From contig SHZU01000009.1 of NCBI GenBank assembly GCA_009692115.1, positions 38,501 to 102,500 of the forward strand: DNA of 64,000 bases, given 5' to 3'. Made by a program: the position numbers and the translations under genes. Below are positions 6,991 to 16,900 of this stretch, piece by piece (position 1 is the stretch's first letter; each line of letters opens with the position of its first letter). This DNA is from Gemmatimonadota bacterium. Its GTDB lineage: Bacteria; Gemmatimonadota; Gemmatimonadetes; Gemmatimonadales; GWC2-71-9. The notes beneath the pieces are model-generated. The model saw only the letters and a list, made by a program, of their open reading frames with translations, did not search any database and was not told where the DNA came from.

Positions 6991-9540
6991 ATGGGTTCTG
7001 CCACGCCACGGGTTCCGCTACAACTGTCGCCCAACGCCATGACGGTCCTGGAAAAGCGCTACTTGATCCGGGACGAATTGGGCCAGCCGGCGGAACCCGC
7101 TGAAGAACTTTTCTGGCGTGTTGCCAGGACCATCGCGACTGCCGATCGGGGCTACGGGGCGTCGGATGGCGCCGTCGAAGAGCTGGCCGATGCGTTCTAC
7201 GAACTGATGGCCAAACGGTTGTTCATGCCGAACTCCCCCACGCTGATGAATGCCGGGCGTCCGCTCGGTCAGCTCTCGGCGTGCTTCGTCCTCCCGGTCG
7301 ATGACGCGCTCTCCAATGGGAAGAGCGGCATCTACGATACCTTGACCGCGATGGCGCTGGTCCATCAGTCGGGCGGCGGCACCGGCTTCAGCTTTTCGAA
7401 GCTCCGGCCCAAGAACGACATTGTCCGCTCGACCATGGGCGTAGCCTCCGGGCCGGTGTCGTTCATGACCTTGTTCGACGCCTCAACCGACGTGGTCAAA
7501 CAGGGCGGCACCCGCCGGGGAGCCAACATGGGCATCCTCCGGGTCGATCATCCGGACGTCATGGATTTCGTCACCTGTAAGGACGACACCACCAAGGTCA
7601 CCAATTTCAATATCTCGGTGGCCGTCACCGATGCCTTCATGAAGGCCGTCGAGTTGGATGAGGAGTACGAGCTCTTCCACCCGGCTACCCGCAAGCTGGC
7701 CGGCAAGCTCAGCGCCCGCACCGTCTGGAATCGGATCATTCACGGCGCCTGGAAGACCGGCGAGCCCGGGGTGTTCTTCATTGACCGGGCCAACCACTAC
7801 AACCCGGTGCCGCACCTCGGATTGTACGAAGCCACCAATCCCTGCGGCGAGCAGCCGTTGCTGCCGTATGACGTCTGCAATCTCGGTTCGGTCAACCTGG
7901 CCGAGTTCGTGGCCGACGACGATCTCGACTGGGTGGAGCTCCGCCGGGTGGTGCATCTCTGCACCCATTTCCTCGAAAACGTAATCGACGCCAACCACTA
8001 CCCGCTGCCGGACATCACCGCGCTGGCCCAAAAAATCCGCCGGATCGGTCTTGGCGTCATGGGGCTCGCCGATGTCTTTGTCCGGCTCGGATTGCCCTAC
8101 GACTCGGCCGAAGCGGTCGAGTTGGGCCGGAAGATTCAGCGCTTCATCGACAACGAGGCCAAGGTCGAGTCCGAGCGGCTGGCCGCCATGCGCGGCGCGT
8201 TCCCGGAATGGGAGCGGAGCATCTGGGGTCCGGATGCCACCTGCGCTCGCGACCACGACGGCAAGCGAATTCGGCCGATGCGCCGGTTGCGCAACTGCAA
8301 CGTCACCACCGTTGCCCCGACCGGCACGATCTCGATCATTGCCGGCTGCAGTTCCGGCATTGAGCCGCTGTTTGCCGTCGCCTTCATGCGGAATCAGGCC
8401 GGCGTCCTGATGCCCGACGTGAACGAAGACTTCGTGGCCATCGCCAAGCGAGAGGGTTGGCACACCGACGAATTGCTCCGACGGGTGGCCGAGACCGGTC
8501 ATGCCCGCCACCCGGAAGTGCCCGAGAAGTGGCAGCGGGTATTCATTACCGCCAACGACATCGGGGCCGAGTGGCATGTCAGGATGCAGGCCGCGTTCCA
8601 GGAAGCCAATGACAGTGCCATTTCCAAGACCGTCAATTTTGCGAATCACGCCTCCGAAGCCGAGGTGGCGCAGATCTATCGGATGGCGTTCGAACTTGGC
8701 TGCAAGGGTGTGACCGTCTATCGCGACGGGAGCCGCGACATGCAGGTGCTCTCCTCCGGCTCCACCGCGAAGAAAGTTCAGGAGGACGCCACCAAGTCCG
8801 GTAAAGCTCAAGCCCGCGGCGATCTCAACGCCATGATGCTGACGGCCGAACAACCGGCGGCCACCGCGGTCGTCAACCTCGGTGGCCCGCGGATCGACAG
8901 CGCCGACCTCCATGGTGAACTCGCGGAAATCCGAGCGGAAAACGACCGGCTTCGGAAACTGGTGCACGAGCTCGAGTCCGAGAATCTCCAACGGCGCCAA
9001 AAACGGTCTCGGCCGGAGTTGCTCAAAGGCTCGGTCCGCCGAATCGAAACGCCCCTCGGCACCCTTTACGTCACCCTGACCGAGGACGACAAGAATCAGC
9101 CGTTCGAGGTCTTCATGAGCCTCGGAAAAGCGGGCGGCGCCCTGATGGCCGACGTCGAAGCACTCGGCCGGCTGATTTCGTTGGCCCTCCGGTCGGGCAT
9201 TCCGATCAAGGAAATCCATCGTCAGCTCCGGGGCATCAGCTCCGACCGGACGATGGGCCTCGGCGCCAACAAGGTAATGTCCGTGCCCGATGCCGTCGGG
9301 ATTGCGCTCGAACGCTGGATGCAGGAAAAACAGGGCATTCAACAGGAGTTGCTCCCGGGGCCGGCCGCCGGCTCGATGGCGGAGCCGGTCAGTCAGTCCG
9401 TCGTCGTCGGCAACGAGCAGATGTCGCTGGGAGGAATGCCCCAGACGTTGGCTGGTTCCTGCCCGGACTGCGGGTCGCAACTCGAGTATGCCGAGGGGTG
9501 CGCGAAGTGCCATGTCTGCGGCTTTAGTGAATGCGGCTGA
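6991..9540 (+). CDS. nrdJ: Vitamin B12-dependent (class II) ribonucleoside-diphosphate reductase
   Basis: It reduces ribonucleotides to deoxyribonucleotides using adenosylcobalamin. The 849-residue protein has the full class II core: MPNSPTLMNAG, LSACFVLPV with a redox Cys, HQSGGGTGFSFS, KQGGTRRGANMG, ATNPCGEQPLLPYDVCNLGS with the radical Cys, and VAPTGTISIIAG. A linker and TSCPD-type domain follow, ending in a zinc-ribbon-like tail with CPDCG, GCAKC and CGFSECG. The ATG at 6991 has GAGG about 9 nt upstream; an in-frame ATG at 7039 is the alternative. No class I genes are in the window, so this may be the main reductase. Confidence 0.95.
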   Translation: MGSATPRVPLQLSPNAMTVLEKRYLIRDELGQPAEPAEELFWRVARTIATADRGYGASDGAVEELADAFYELMAKRLFMPNSPTLMNAGRPLGQLSACFVLPVDDALSNGKSGIYDTLTAMALVHQSGGGTGFSFSKLRPKNDIVRSTMGVASGPVSFMTLFDASTDVVKQGGTRRGANMGILRVDHPDVMDFVTCKDDTTKVTNFNISVAVTDAFMKAVELDEEYELFHPATRKLAGKLSARTVWNRIIHGAWKTGEPGVFFIDRANHYNPVPHLGLYEATNPCGEQPLLPYDVCNLGSVNLAEFVADDDLDWVELRRVVHLCTHFLENVIDANHYPLPDITALAQKIRRIGLGVMGLADVFVRLGLPYDSAEAVELGRKIQRFIDNEAKVESERLAAMRGAFPEWERSIWGPDATCARDHDGKRIRPMRRLRNCNVTTVAPTGTISIIAGCSSGIEPLFAVAFMRNQAGVLMPDVNEDFVAIAKREGWHTDELLRRVAETGHARHPEVPEKWQRVFITANDIGAEWHVRMQAAFQEANDSAISKTVNFANHASEAEVAQIYRMAFELGCKGVTVYRDGSRDMQVLSSGSTAKKVQEDATKSGKAQARGDLNAMMLTAEQPAATAVVNLGGPRIDSADLHGELAEIRAENDRLRKLVHELESENLQRRQKRSRPELLKGSVRRIETPLGTLYVTLTEDDKNQPFEVFMSLGKAGGALMADVEALGRLISLALRSGIPIKEIHRQLRGISSDRTMGLGANKVMSVPDAVGIALERWMQEKQGIQQELLPGPAAGSMAEPVSQSVVVGNEQMSLGGMPQTLAGSCPDCGSQLEYAEGCAKCHVCGFSECG

Positions 9541-9575
9541 AGCCGGCCGATCTAGACGCCGGATCCGATCGATAA

Positions 9576-10028
9576 TACGCCGCCCGCGGATCCGACGAAG
9601 AACGGGCCATCGTCCAACGGCATCCGATCGACGGTGCCCGGCTGATTCTCGAGCGGGAACGGGGGCTCGGTCTGGCCGCGGTGGTGGCGTACGAGCATCA
9701 TATCTTCCTGAACGGCGAGGGATATCCCGCGATGCGGTTCCCCCGGGCCTGCCACTATGCCAGCCGAATCGTTCATGCCTGCGACATCTACGACACCCTC
9801 TGTCCCGACTGGCCCTATCGCCAGGCATGGGAGCCCGAACAGGCGCTGACCTACCTCTTCGAGCAGGCCGGACGGGAGCTCGACCCCGAGATCGTCCGGG
9901 CCTTTTCCGAGATGGTCACGGAGGTCCTGGTTCAGCGCCTAGATGCCGGGTCCCCCCGAACGGAGGACCCAGTCGAACCGGCCCTGCCTCCGACCACTTG
10001 TGCAACGCCGCCAATGGCGCGAGCGTAA
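9576..10028 (+). pseudogene. Remnant of an HD-GYP phosphodiesterase domain
   Basis: After an in-frame stop at 9573, the frame reads IVQRHPIDGARLILERE, then YEHHIFLNGEGYP, then HACDIYDTLCPDWPYRQAW and AGRELDPEIVRAF. This matches the C-terminal half of HD-GYP c-di-GMP phosphodiesterases. The N-terminal part with the HD metal ligands and any sensory domain is absent. Only a GTG inside the domain (9681) could start it. It begins 35 bp after nrdJ with no obvious signals. The tail beyond about 9940 looks like random extension. A truncated, non-functional remnant is the simplest reading. Confidence 0.7.
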
Positions 10029-10086
10029 CACCCTCGCTGGGCCCGCCGACCTCCGGCACCCGAGCGATCCGCTACCCTCACGAGTG

Positions 10087-10365
10087 ATGGAGTTGACCAA
10101 CCCGATGGCTGACGAAAACGAGACCCCGATCGCGCCCGCCCGCGTGGCCCAAGAACTCAAGGCGCTGAGCGATGGGCGGAAGGCCGGCAAATTCAATGAG
10201 AACGAGTACGAGCACCGGTTCTCCCGGATGATCTCCGAACTCCGCGACCGGCGGATTTCCGGAACCAGGGCTGAGATCATGGCCACCCTGACGCCCCTCA
10301 AGGTCGACGGCACGGTGACGGACACTGATTGGATGCGGCTGGTCAAGCAACTCGGGCTGGCTTGA
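10087..10365 (+). CDS. Small hypothetical protein
   Basis: This 92-residue, charged protein with predicted helices has no family I recognise. The central part ([20 protein letters not shown] and [14 protein letters not shown]) resembles short SHOCT-like or coiled-coil helices, but the match is not firm. Codon use has the high third-position GC of its neighbours, which supports real coding. ATG starts at 10087 and 10105 are both possible. A TACCCT box, TANNNT-like, lies 8 nt before the first ATG. It ends 19 bp before ispG and may be cotranscribed with it. Confidence 0.6.
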   Translation: MELTNPMADENETPIAPARVAQELKALSDGRKAGKFNENEYEHRFSRMISELRDRRISGTRAEIMATLTPLKVDGTVTDTDWMRLVKQLGLA

Positions 10366-10384
10366 TCCTTTCGTAGGTCGCCCA

Positions 10385-11626
10385 ATGGCCATTGCCTCCC
10401 GCCGAGTCACCCCGACCGTCGTTATCGGCGGGGCGCCGGTTGGCTCCGCCCATCCCGTCATGGTTCAGTCCATGACCAACACCGACACTGCCGACGTCCT
10501 GGCCACCGTCCGGCAAGTTGCCGTGCTGGCCCGGGCCGGGAGTGAGGTCGTTCGGGTCACGGTCAACAACGACGAGGCGGCGGCCGCGATCCCGGCGATC
10601 GTCGAGGAGCTCGACCGGCTGGGGCTCGCCGTGCCGATCGTCGGTGATTTCCACTACAACGGCCACCTGCTGCTGACCCGGTATCCGGCATGTGCGCGGG
10701 CCTTGGCCAAGTACCGGATCAATCCCGGCAACGTCGGCGGCAAGCGCCACGACGAACATTTCCAGGCCATCATCGACGTTGCCCTCGCCAACGACAAGCC
10801 GGTCCGGATCGGGGTCAACTGGGGCTCCCTCGATCAGCAGCTCCTGACTCAATTGATGGATGAGAACGCCGCCCGGCCCGACCCGCTCGAGGCTCGCGAC
10901 GTGACCATGAATGCGATGGTCGAAAGCGCGGTGCGTTCCGCGGCCCAGGCCGAGTCACTCGGGATGGCGCACGACCGGATCATCCTGTCAGCCAAGGTCT
11001 CCGGGGTTCAGGATCTCATCGACGTGTACCGAATGCTGGCCGCCCGGTCGGACTACCCGCTCCATCTCGGCTTGACCGAAGCCGGCCTCGGCATGAAGGG
11101 TATCGTGGCCAGTACCGCCGGCCTCGCCGTCCTCCTGCAGGAGGGCATCGGTGATACCATCCGGGTGTCGTTGACTCCGGCCCCCGGCGGCGACCGGGCC
11201 GAAGAGGTCCGGGTGGCCCAGCAGATTCTCCAATCGTTAGGTCTCCGGAGCTTTCTGCCCCAGGTCACCAGCTGCCCCGGCTGCGGCCGCACCACCAGCA
11301 CCTTCTTCCAGTCGATGGCCCAGGAAATTCAAGACTACCTCCGCGACCAAATGCCGGCGTGGAAAACCACCCGACCGGGCGTCGAAACGATGAAGGTGGC
11401 GGTCATGGGGTGCATCGTGAACGGCCCCGGCGAGTCCAAACACGCCAACATCGGGATCTCCCTCCCCGGCACCGCCGAGGACCCCCGAGCCCCGGTCTTC
11501 GTCGACGGCGCCCTCCGGAAGACCCTGAAAGGCGATGCGATCGTCGCCGAGTTCCTCGCCATCCTCGACGACTACGTCGCCACCCGCTTCCCGCCGAGTG
11601 CCGAGTGCCGAGCGCCGAATTCCTAG
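10385..11626 (+). CDS. ispG: 4-hydroxy-3-methylbut-2-enyl diphosphate synthase
   Basis: IspG (GcpE) is the [4Fe-4S] enzyme that converts MEcPP to HMBPP in the MEP isoprenoid pathway. The 413-residue length and motifs fit: [11 protein letters not shown] near the N-terminus, [24 protein letters not shown], and the cluster ligands in [10 protein letters not shown] and [12 protein letters not shown]. The last residues (SAECRAPNS) are encoded by a GCCGAGY heptamer repeat and are probably an extension acquired with it. The start of ccdA lies inside this gene's 3' end. Confidence 0.95.
   Translation: MAIASRRVTPTVVIGGAPVGSAHPVMVQSMTNTDTADVLATVRQVAVLARAGSEVVRVTVNNDEAAAAIPAIVEELDRLGLAVPIVGDFHYNGHLLLTRYPACARALAKYRINPGNVGGKRHDEHFQAIIDVALANDKPVRIGVNWGSLDQQLLTQLMDENAARPDPLEARDVTMNAMVESAVRSAAQAESLGMAHDRIILSAKVSGVQDLIDVYRMLAARSDYPLHLGLTEAGLGMKGIVASTAGLAVLLQEGIGDTIRVSLTPAPGGDRAEEVRVAQQILQSLGLRSFLPQVTSCPGCGRTTSTFFQSMAQEIQDYLRDQMPAWKTTRPGVETMKVAVMGCIVNGPGESKHANIGISLPGTAEDPRAPVFVDGALRKTLKGDAIVAEFLAILDDYVATRFPPSAECRAPNS
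11593..11620 (+). repeat. GCCGAGY heptamer array A
   Basis: Four tandem 7-bp units (GCCGAGT, GCCGAGT, GCCGAGC, GCCGAAT) span the ispG 3' end and the ccdA start. The GTG start of ccdA is part of the second unit boundary. It is one of seven related arrays in this window. Confidence 0.8.
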
Positions 11627-12297
11627 GCAGCCCCCTCACCGCGCTCCCGCTGCTCTTCGGCGCCGGCCTGGTCACCAGCCTGACTCCCTGCATTTATCCG
11701 ATGATTCCGATCACGGCTGGGGTTTTGGGCGGCGCCGGTGCCGTTGGACGGTCGCGGGGCCGAACCGTGGTCATGAGTCTGGTCTATGCGCTCGGCTTGG
11801 CCACCGTCTATGCGTCGCTCGGCCTGATAGCAGGCCTGACCGGAACCCTCTTCGGGACCATCAGCTCGAACCCGTGGGCCTACTTTGCGATGGGCAATCT
11901 CCTGCTGCTGGCCGGCCTCGCCATGCTCGACGCGATTCCGATCCTGGTACCGGAGCGATTCTTGACCTGGGCCGGCCGGTTCGGAAGCCAATCGTTAGGT
12001 GCGGTGTTTCTGATGGGCGCCACGTCCGGACTGGTGGCGGCGCCCTGCGGGGCCCCCGCGTTTGCCGCCGTCCTGACCTTCGTCGGCGCCACTCAGAGTG
12101 CCGGGCTTGGGTTCCTGTATCTTTTCGTGTTCAGTCTGGGGATGACGGCGCTGCTGATCGGGATCGGGATTTTTTCCGGCACGGTGGCGGCGCTACCGAA
12201 GCCGGGGCGGTGGACTGGGTGGATCAAATGGGCCGCGGGCGTCTTGATGCTCGCGATGGCCGAATACTACTTCGTCAAGATGGGGCAGGTGATATGA
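11605..12297 (+). CDS. ccdA: CcdA/DsbD-family thiol-disulfide electron transporter
   Basis: This 230-residue integral membrane protein has about six helices. The paired redox cysteines of the family sit in [10 protein letters not shown] and AAPCGAPAF. It passes reducing equivalents from cytoplasmic thioredoxin across the membrane to extracytoplasmic thioredoxin-like proteins, here probably the TlpA-like product next door (ATGA overlap). The GTG at 11605 is the only start in this frame that precedes the first helix closely. It overlaps ispG by 22 nt and lies in the heptamer repeat. Confidence 0.88.
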   Translation: MPSAEFLGSPLTALPLLFGAGLVTSLTPCIYPMIPITAGVLGGAGAVGRSRGRTVVMSLVYALGLATVYASLGLIAGLTGTLFGTISSNPWAYFAMGNLLLLAGLAMLDAIPILVPERFLTWAGRFGSQSLGAVFLMGATSGLVAAPCGAPAFAAVLTFVGATQSAGLGFLYLFVFSLGMTALLIGIGIFSGTVAALPKPGRWTGWIKWAAGVLMLAMAEYYFVKMGQVI

Positions 12298-12800
12298 GCT
12301 CGGCACTCGGCAGGTGCGGGTTGATCGTTCTGGGGGTGGGGTTCGGGGGGCCGGTGGCGGCGCAGTTTGATGCGGGGATTCCGATCGGGACCAAGGCGCC
12401 GGTCATTGCGGTCAATGGAATGGACGGGAAGCCGGTTGATCTTGGGGCCTGGGTGGGCAAGCAGCCGGTGCTGATCGAGTTCTGGGCCACGTGGTGCTCG
12501 GTTTGTCAGGACCTGTTGCCGGAGCTTGAGGCGGTTCGGACACGATATGGTGACCGGGTTCAGATGATTGGGGTCAACGTCACGGTCAACGACTCCCGCG
12601 ACCGGGTCCGCCGGTATTTGGGGGTCCACAAGCCGCCGTTCCTGGCCCTCTATGACGACACCGGGGTCAGTAGTCGGGCCTTCGACGTCCCAATCACCTC
12701 CTATATTGTGGTCCTCGACGCCAAGGGCACAGTGGTCTACACCGGCTCCGGCTCGGACCAAGACCTGGTGGCCGCAGTGGCCAAGGCCATCCCCCGATGA
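12294..12800 (+). CDS. TlpA/ResA-like secreted thioredoxin
   Basis: The 168-residue protein has a short signal peptide ending near AAQFD and one thioredoxin fold. Its active site reads FWATWCSVCQD, a CxxC with Ser-Val between the cysteines. PITSYIV supplies the cis-Pro region. It probably reduces extracytoplasmic disulfides, for example in cytochrome c maturation, using electrons from CcdA, whose stop overlaps this start as ATGA. The stop in turn overlaps the start of a damaged second thioredoxin-fold gene. Confidence 0.9.
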   Translation: MSSALGRCGLIVLGVGFGGPVAAQFDAGIPIGTKAPVIAVNGMDGKPVDLGAWVGKQPVLIEFWATWCSVCQDLLPELEAVRTRYGDRVQMIGVNVTVNDSRDRVRRYLGVHKPPFLALYDDTGVSSRAFDVPITSYIVVLDAKGTVVYTGSGSDQDLVAAVAKAIPR

Positions 12801-13338
12801 AGTCCGTCATGTGGCTGGTCGCCGCCCTGATCTGCCTGCCTTCCGCGGCCCAGTCGCAGGAACCGATCCGCGCCAAACTGATGGGCGCCCCCCGTCCCGG
12901 CCGCCCCGCCCCCGCCATCGTTCTCCCCTATCCCATATCCCACCCCCAATGCCGAGCGCCGAGTTCCGAAGCACCAGCGAACTCGGCCGGGTCGTGGTCC
13001 TCGCCTTTGGCGGGCGGCCCGAACCCGCCCTTCGGATCGACTGGGCCGCGCTCGCGAGGCGGGCCGACTCGCTCAAGAGCCCGCGGATCGTTCTGGTCGG
13101 GGTGGCGCGAGCCGGGATGTCTGAGGTTCAAGGGCTGAGCGGGTCTCTGGGCGGGTCGCTCAAAGTCCTGACGGACAGTGGGGGCCGGGTCCATCGCCAA
13201 TTCGGCGTCAGCGACCGGGATCTGGGCTGGACGATCGTGGTCGCGGCGGACGACGGGACCTTGGTAGCCTTGGAGCGGTTCGCCACCATGGCCGACGGCA
13301 AATGGTGGTTAGCCGTGGCCGGGGCGATCGCCCGGTGA
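12797..13338 (+). pseudogene. Thioredoxin-fold secreted protein split by a frameshift at a repeat
   Basis: The gene starts with a signal peptide (MKSVMWLVAALICLPSAAQS) and a TlpA/peroxiredoxin-type lead-in, GRPAPAIVLP. At about 12925-12965 it runs into a C-rich tract plus heptamer units, where the frame changes. The fold resumes in another frame with TSELGRVVVLAFGGRPEP and runs to AVAGAIAR. The position of the CxxC motif reads GGRPEP, so the ancestor already lacked redox cysteines. The downstream half can be started at the ATG at 12949, but would then lack export. I infer that insertion or growth of the repeat broke the gene. Confidence 0.7.
12924..12964 (+). repeat. C-rich tract plus heptamer array B, inside a gene
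   Basis: Four C-runs separated by TAT, ATAT and A (12924-12947) are followed by GCCGAGC and GCCGAGT (12951-12964). The opposite strand has a G-quadruplex-type pattern. It coincides with the frameshift of the thioredoxin-fold gene. Confidence 0.7.
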
Positions 13339-13956
13339 GTTACGGCTCCTGTTCGGGGCCAGGGGCCAGTGACGCAATTTCGGGCTGGCGAACCTCCTCA
13401 AGTCCTTGCGGTCAGGTCTCCGGCCCGCTGGCGGCGGTGCCGGTCGATTCCGCGACCCAGCCCGCAACGATGCGAGAATCAGCAACTTGCGCTGCCCCAA
13501 TCAGTTCCGGCACGGTGGTTGCTCGGCGAGCGGCCGAGGCCCTGACGGGTTCGACCGAAGTTGCACGGTTTTGAATCACCGGAGATGGTTGATCGGCCCC
13601 GGAGGGTCCAACCCAAGGATGGAACAAGGTTTAGGTATTGACCTGAAGGCGAGCAATGGCTAACTTGATACGTTATTTTCCAGTCGGGTCACTCGGTTGT
13701 CCTGGGCTGATGGGTTGGGTTTTCGGGGTTTTTGCCCGAAGCCGGAACTCCTCGGCATTGACATCATGAGGCCCCGGACCAGGGCGGCGAGACCGGGAAG
13801 TCGGCGGCGAGGGCGGCGCGAATGTGCGCTGGCTCACAGCGGCCGAATGGTCTTGCCGCTATCGTAGTGTCGAAGCAGTGGATTCAGGTGGGTTGCAGAG
13901 TATTGCAGGCACACGGGTTTTTGTCCTCGCAGGTTCATCGATCATAGGGGGAGTGA
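13339..13956. other. 618-bp gap without a supportable gene
   Basis: Short open frames exist on both strands at 13339-13630 but have no recognisable motifs or start signals. A small hairpin with a T-rich loop (TTCGGG and CCCGAA) lies near 13720-13740. The last 20 bases hold a strong purine-rich ribosome binding site (GGGGGAG) before the lipoprotein ATG. A promoter for that gene must lie here, but no consensus -35/-10 pair stands out. Confidence 0.5.
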
Positions 13957-16900
13957 ATGAACAAGCTTTACCGTTCCTTGTTGCTGACCGGCAGCCTCGC
14001 CGCGGTTCTGGCTGGTTGTGGTGACGATGTCACCATCACCGCGCCGCCGCCGCCGCCGCCGCCGACGCCGCCGCCCGCCCCGACGGTCCGCTCGATCACC
14101 GTCGGTCCTGACGGCGCGTCGGTCACCGTTGGCGCCACGTTGAACATGACTGCGGCCGTCAACGCCGATGCCGGCGTGGCCACCACGGTCACCTGGACCT
14201 CCAGCGACGCCACCAAGGCGTCCGTCAGTGCCACGGGCGTCGTCACAGGCGTCGCGGTTGGCGCCGTCGGGGTCCGGGCTTGCTCCACGGTCAACACGTC
14301 GGTCTGCGGTGTCGCGACCGTCACCGTGGTGGCCTCCCCGGTTGCCGTGGTCACCGATGTGACCGTGACGCCGTCGGCCGCGACCCTCGTCATCGGCCAG
14401 CAGATCACCGCCACCGCGACCGTCCAGGGCACCAACAGCCCGTCGCAGGCCGTGACCTGGTCCTCGCTCGCTTCGAGCATCGCCACGGTTACCGCGGGCG
14501 GCGTCGTGACCGGCGTGGCAACCGGTGTTGCCGTCATCAAGGCAACCTCGAACGCGAACTCGTCGATCGCCGGCACCCTGTCGGTGACGGTCGCCACGCC
14601 GCAGCCCGCGACGATCTCGATCCAGTCGATCACCACCGGCGGCCTCAACACCCCGGTTACCCTCAGCTCCGTCAGCGGCCAGATTGAAGTCACTCTGAAC
14701 GTCGACAACGGCGCGTACACGATCACCAAGGCCCAGGTTTTGGTCAACGGCGCTACCGTCCTCGCCGAGCAGACCTTCGCTTCTGGATCGGCCAACGCGG
14801 CGCCGGAAGCGGCCCCGTCGACGATCGTGCTGAGCGTGAACACCCGGCAGGTTAAGCTCGTCAGCGACAAACCTGTGCCGCTCGTCTTCAACGGCCCGAA
14901 CTCGATCACCGCCCGGATCTACGTGGAGGGCATCACGGCTCCGATTTCGTCGGCCGCGGCCACCGCCACCTTCCGGAACAAGGACGCGTTCACGGAAGGG
15001 TCGGACCCGGTCCTGACCCCGCTGTCGACGACCCCGTCCGCCGCGGACACCGCCGACGACGGGAGCGATATCACGTGGTACACGGGCAACGTCGAGTGGA
15101 CGGGTGGACCGAACTACGTCTCATTCTTCCCGCGGACCCCGACAATCGAGGCTTTCTCGAACAACTGTGGTTCGGATGGCAGCAATCTGACCGGCACTCA
15201 CTTGACCGGCTACGCCCTCGGCGGGGAGTTCGATTGCGAGGGCGAGGATGCCTTCGAGGACGCCGTCTCGATCGATAGCTTCCACGTGACAAAGGGCACC
15301 GACCCGACCGTTCCCGGTGACGTCGTTTATGTCGCGCACGAAGTCGGTGAGACCGAGTTGGTTGGTTCTGCGTACACGGTCGACGGCACCTCGCGGTACA
15401 ACCTGGTCAGCGAAGGGTCGCTCGCCTACGGCGACACCGTCTACATCGACCTCAAGGCGCCGACCGTCACAGCGGCCCAGGTGCGGTTCAACGCCGGCGC
15501 CGATTATAAGTGGATCAAAGCATCGTACGACTTCGTTAACGCGTTCGCCTCGTTTACGGATGGCGGCTCTGGCGCGAAGGCATCGACCAGGAAGGCCTTC
15601 GCTGGCGCCGCCGCCATTGACGTCATGGATGACTGCGACCTGGCGACCACCGCGGTCTCCACGGGCGCTGACCTTGCCGAGACCGCGACGTCGGACGATG
15701 AGTCCGGCTACTCCATCTGCATCCAAGGGGCGGACAGCCTTGGGAACACCTCGGAGCTCATTCCCGGCCTCGCCTTCTTTGGCGTCGACAAGACTGCGCC
15801 GACCGCCCGGTACGTGACCTCCGCGAGCCCGGCGACGTCCGGTTCCATCTCGACGGGAACCGACACCGCGGACACCAGGATCTACAAAATTGGGTCCACC
15901 CACACCACCGCCAACATATTCGCCATTGAGGCGATCGACGGCAGGTCCGGCTTCCACCAGGGCAGCGCCGTCGTGGGCTTCCCGACGACCATGGCCCGGA
16001 CTCGCCTCAACACCGCCGCCGCCGCCGCGACCACCTGTACGGTGGGCAATGCGACGCTGCCGACCGTGCTGGCCGACAGCTACATCCGGTCGGTCGAAGC
16101 CGACGCGAACTGCAGCGACAATGCGGCCACGACGCTGGGCTACTACACCTGGTCGGGGTATGTGACCGACCGTGCCGGCAACGTGAGCAGCACCTTTACC
16201 CGGGAATTCGCCAAGGACGACCTGGCGCGGCCCAACATCACCGCCCTCGCGCTGGGCCAGGCGACCCTTACGCCGGGCGCGGCGGCCATCTTCAAGGTCT
16301 GGGGCTCGGATGACCTCGAAGTCATCGAGGGCAGCCTCCTCGTCAATTACGACAACGACAACGACGGGACTGTTGAGCATTCCATCCGCTATCCGTACTC
16401 GTTGTTCCCGATTGGGACACGGTGGAACGCTAGCCTCACCACGACTATTACCGGCTCGGAGCTGACGATTGCGTCCCTGATCGGGCGGGTCGACTCGGTG
16501 GACGTAACCGATAGCCTCCCGTTCGCCCTTGCCAGCTACGCGACTGGCGGGAAGGCCGCGCCGGACTCGGTGTATGCCAACCTGCGTGACGTGGGCTCTC
16601 AGGTGGACGCCACCCCGATCGGCATCGCCCTCGACTCGCTGACGCAGTTCTCGGCGAAAACGGTGGCGGCTTGGCAGCTCACCTCGGGCATCTTCGATGC
16701 TGCTTCTAATCGCACCTGGTCGGGTGTGGTTAGTGGCGACAATCTCGTCGCGACGCAGAGGACGGGCCTCGGCGTCACCGCAGCGTACTTCACTTCCGTG
16801 ACCCTCTACGGTGTCCTCAGCGGTGAGCTGGTGAACTGCGGTTCGATGGGCACGGCGACCATGGCGGACAACGGTGTCTACCGCACCTGGCAGTACTCGG

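Noticed and set aside
7483..9828. Very long minus-strand open frame opposite nrdJ
   Set aside because: The GC-rich coding strand leaves few stops on the complement. The translation has no motifs and nrdJ is certain on the plus strand.
11359..11604. In-frame N-terminal extension of CcdA reaching back into ispG
   Set aside because: It translates ispG in the wrong frame; the GTG at 11605 directly before the first helix is a better start.
13302..13627. Two short overlapping open frames in the gap before the lipoprotein
   Set aside because: No start signals, conserved motifs or recognisable family on either strand.
14041..14082. CCG-rich tandem repeat near the lipoprotein start
   Set aside because: It encodes the Pro-rich linker after the lipobox and is a normal feature of such proteins, not a separate repeat element.
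15121..16380. Long minus-strand open frame opposite the BIG2 lipoprotein
   Set aside because: It mirrors the coding strand of a gene with a clear signal peptide and ribosome site, and has low-complexity Arg/Gly composition.
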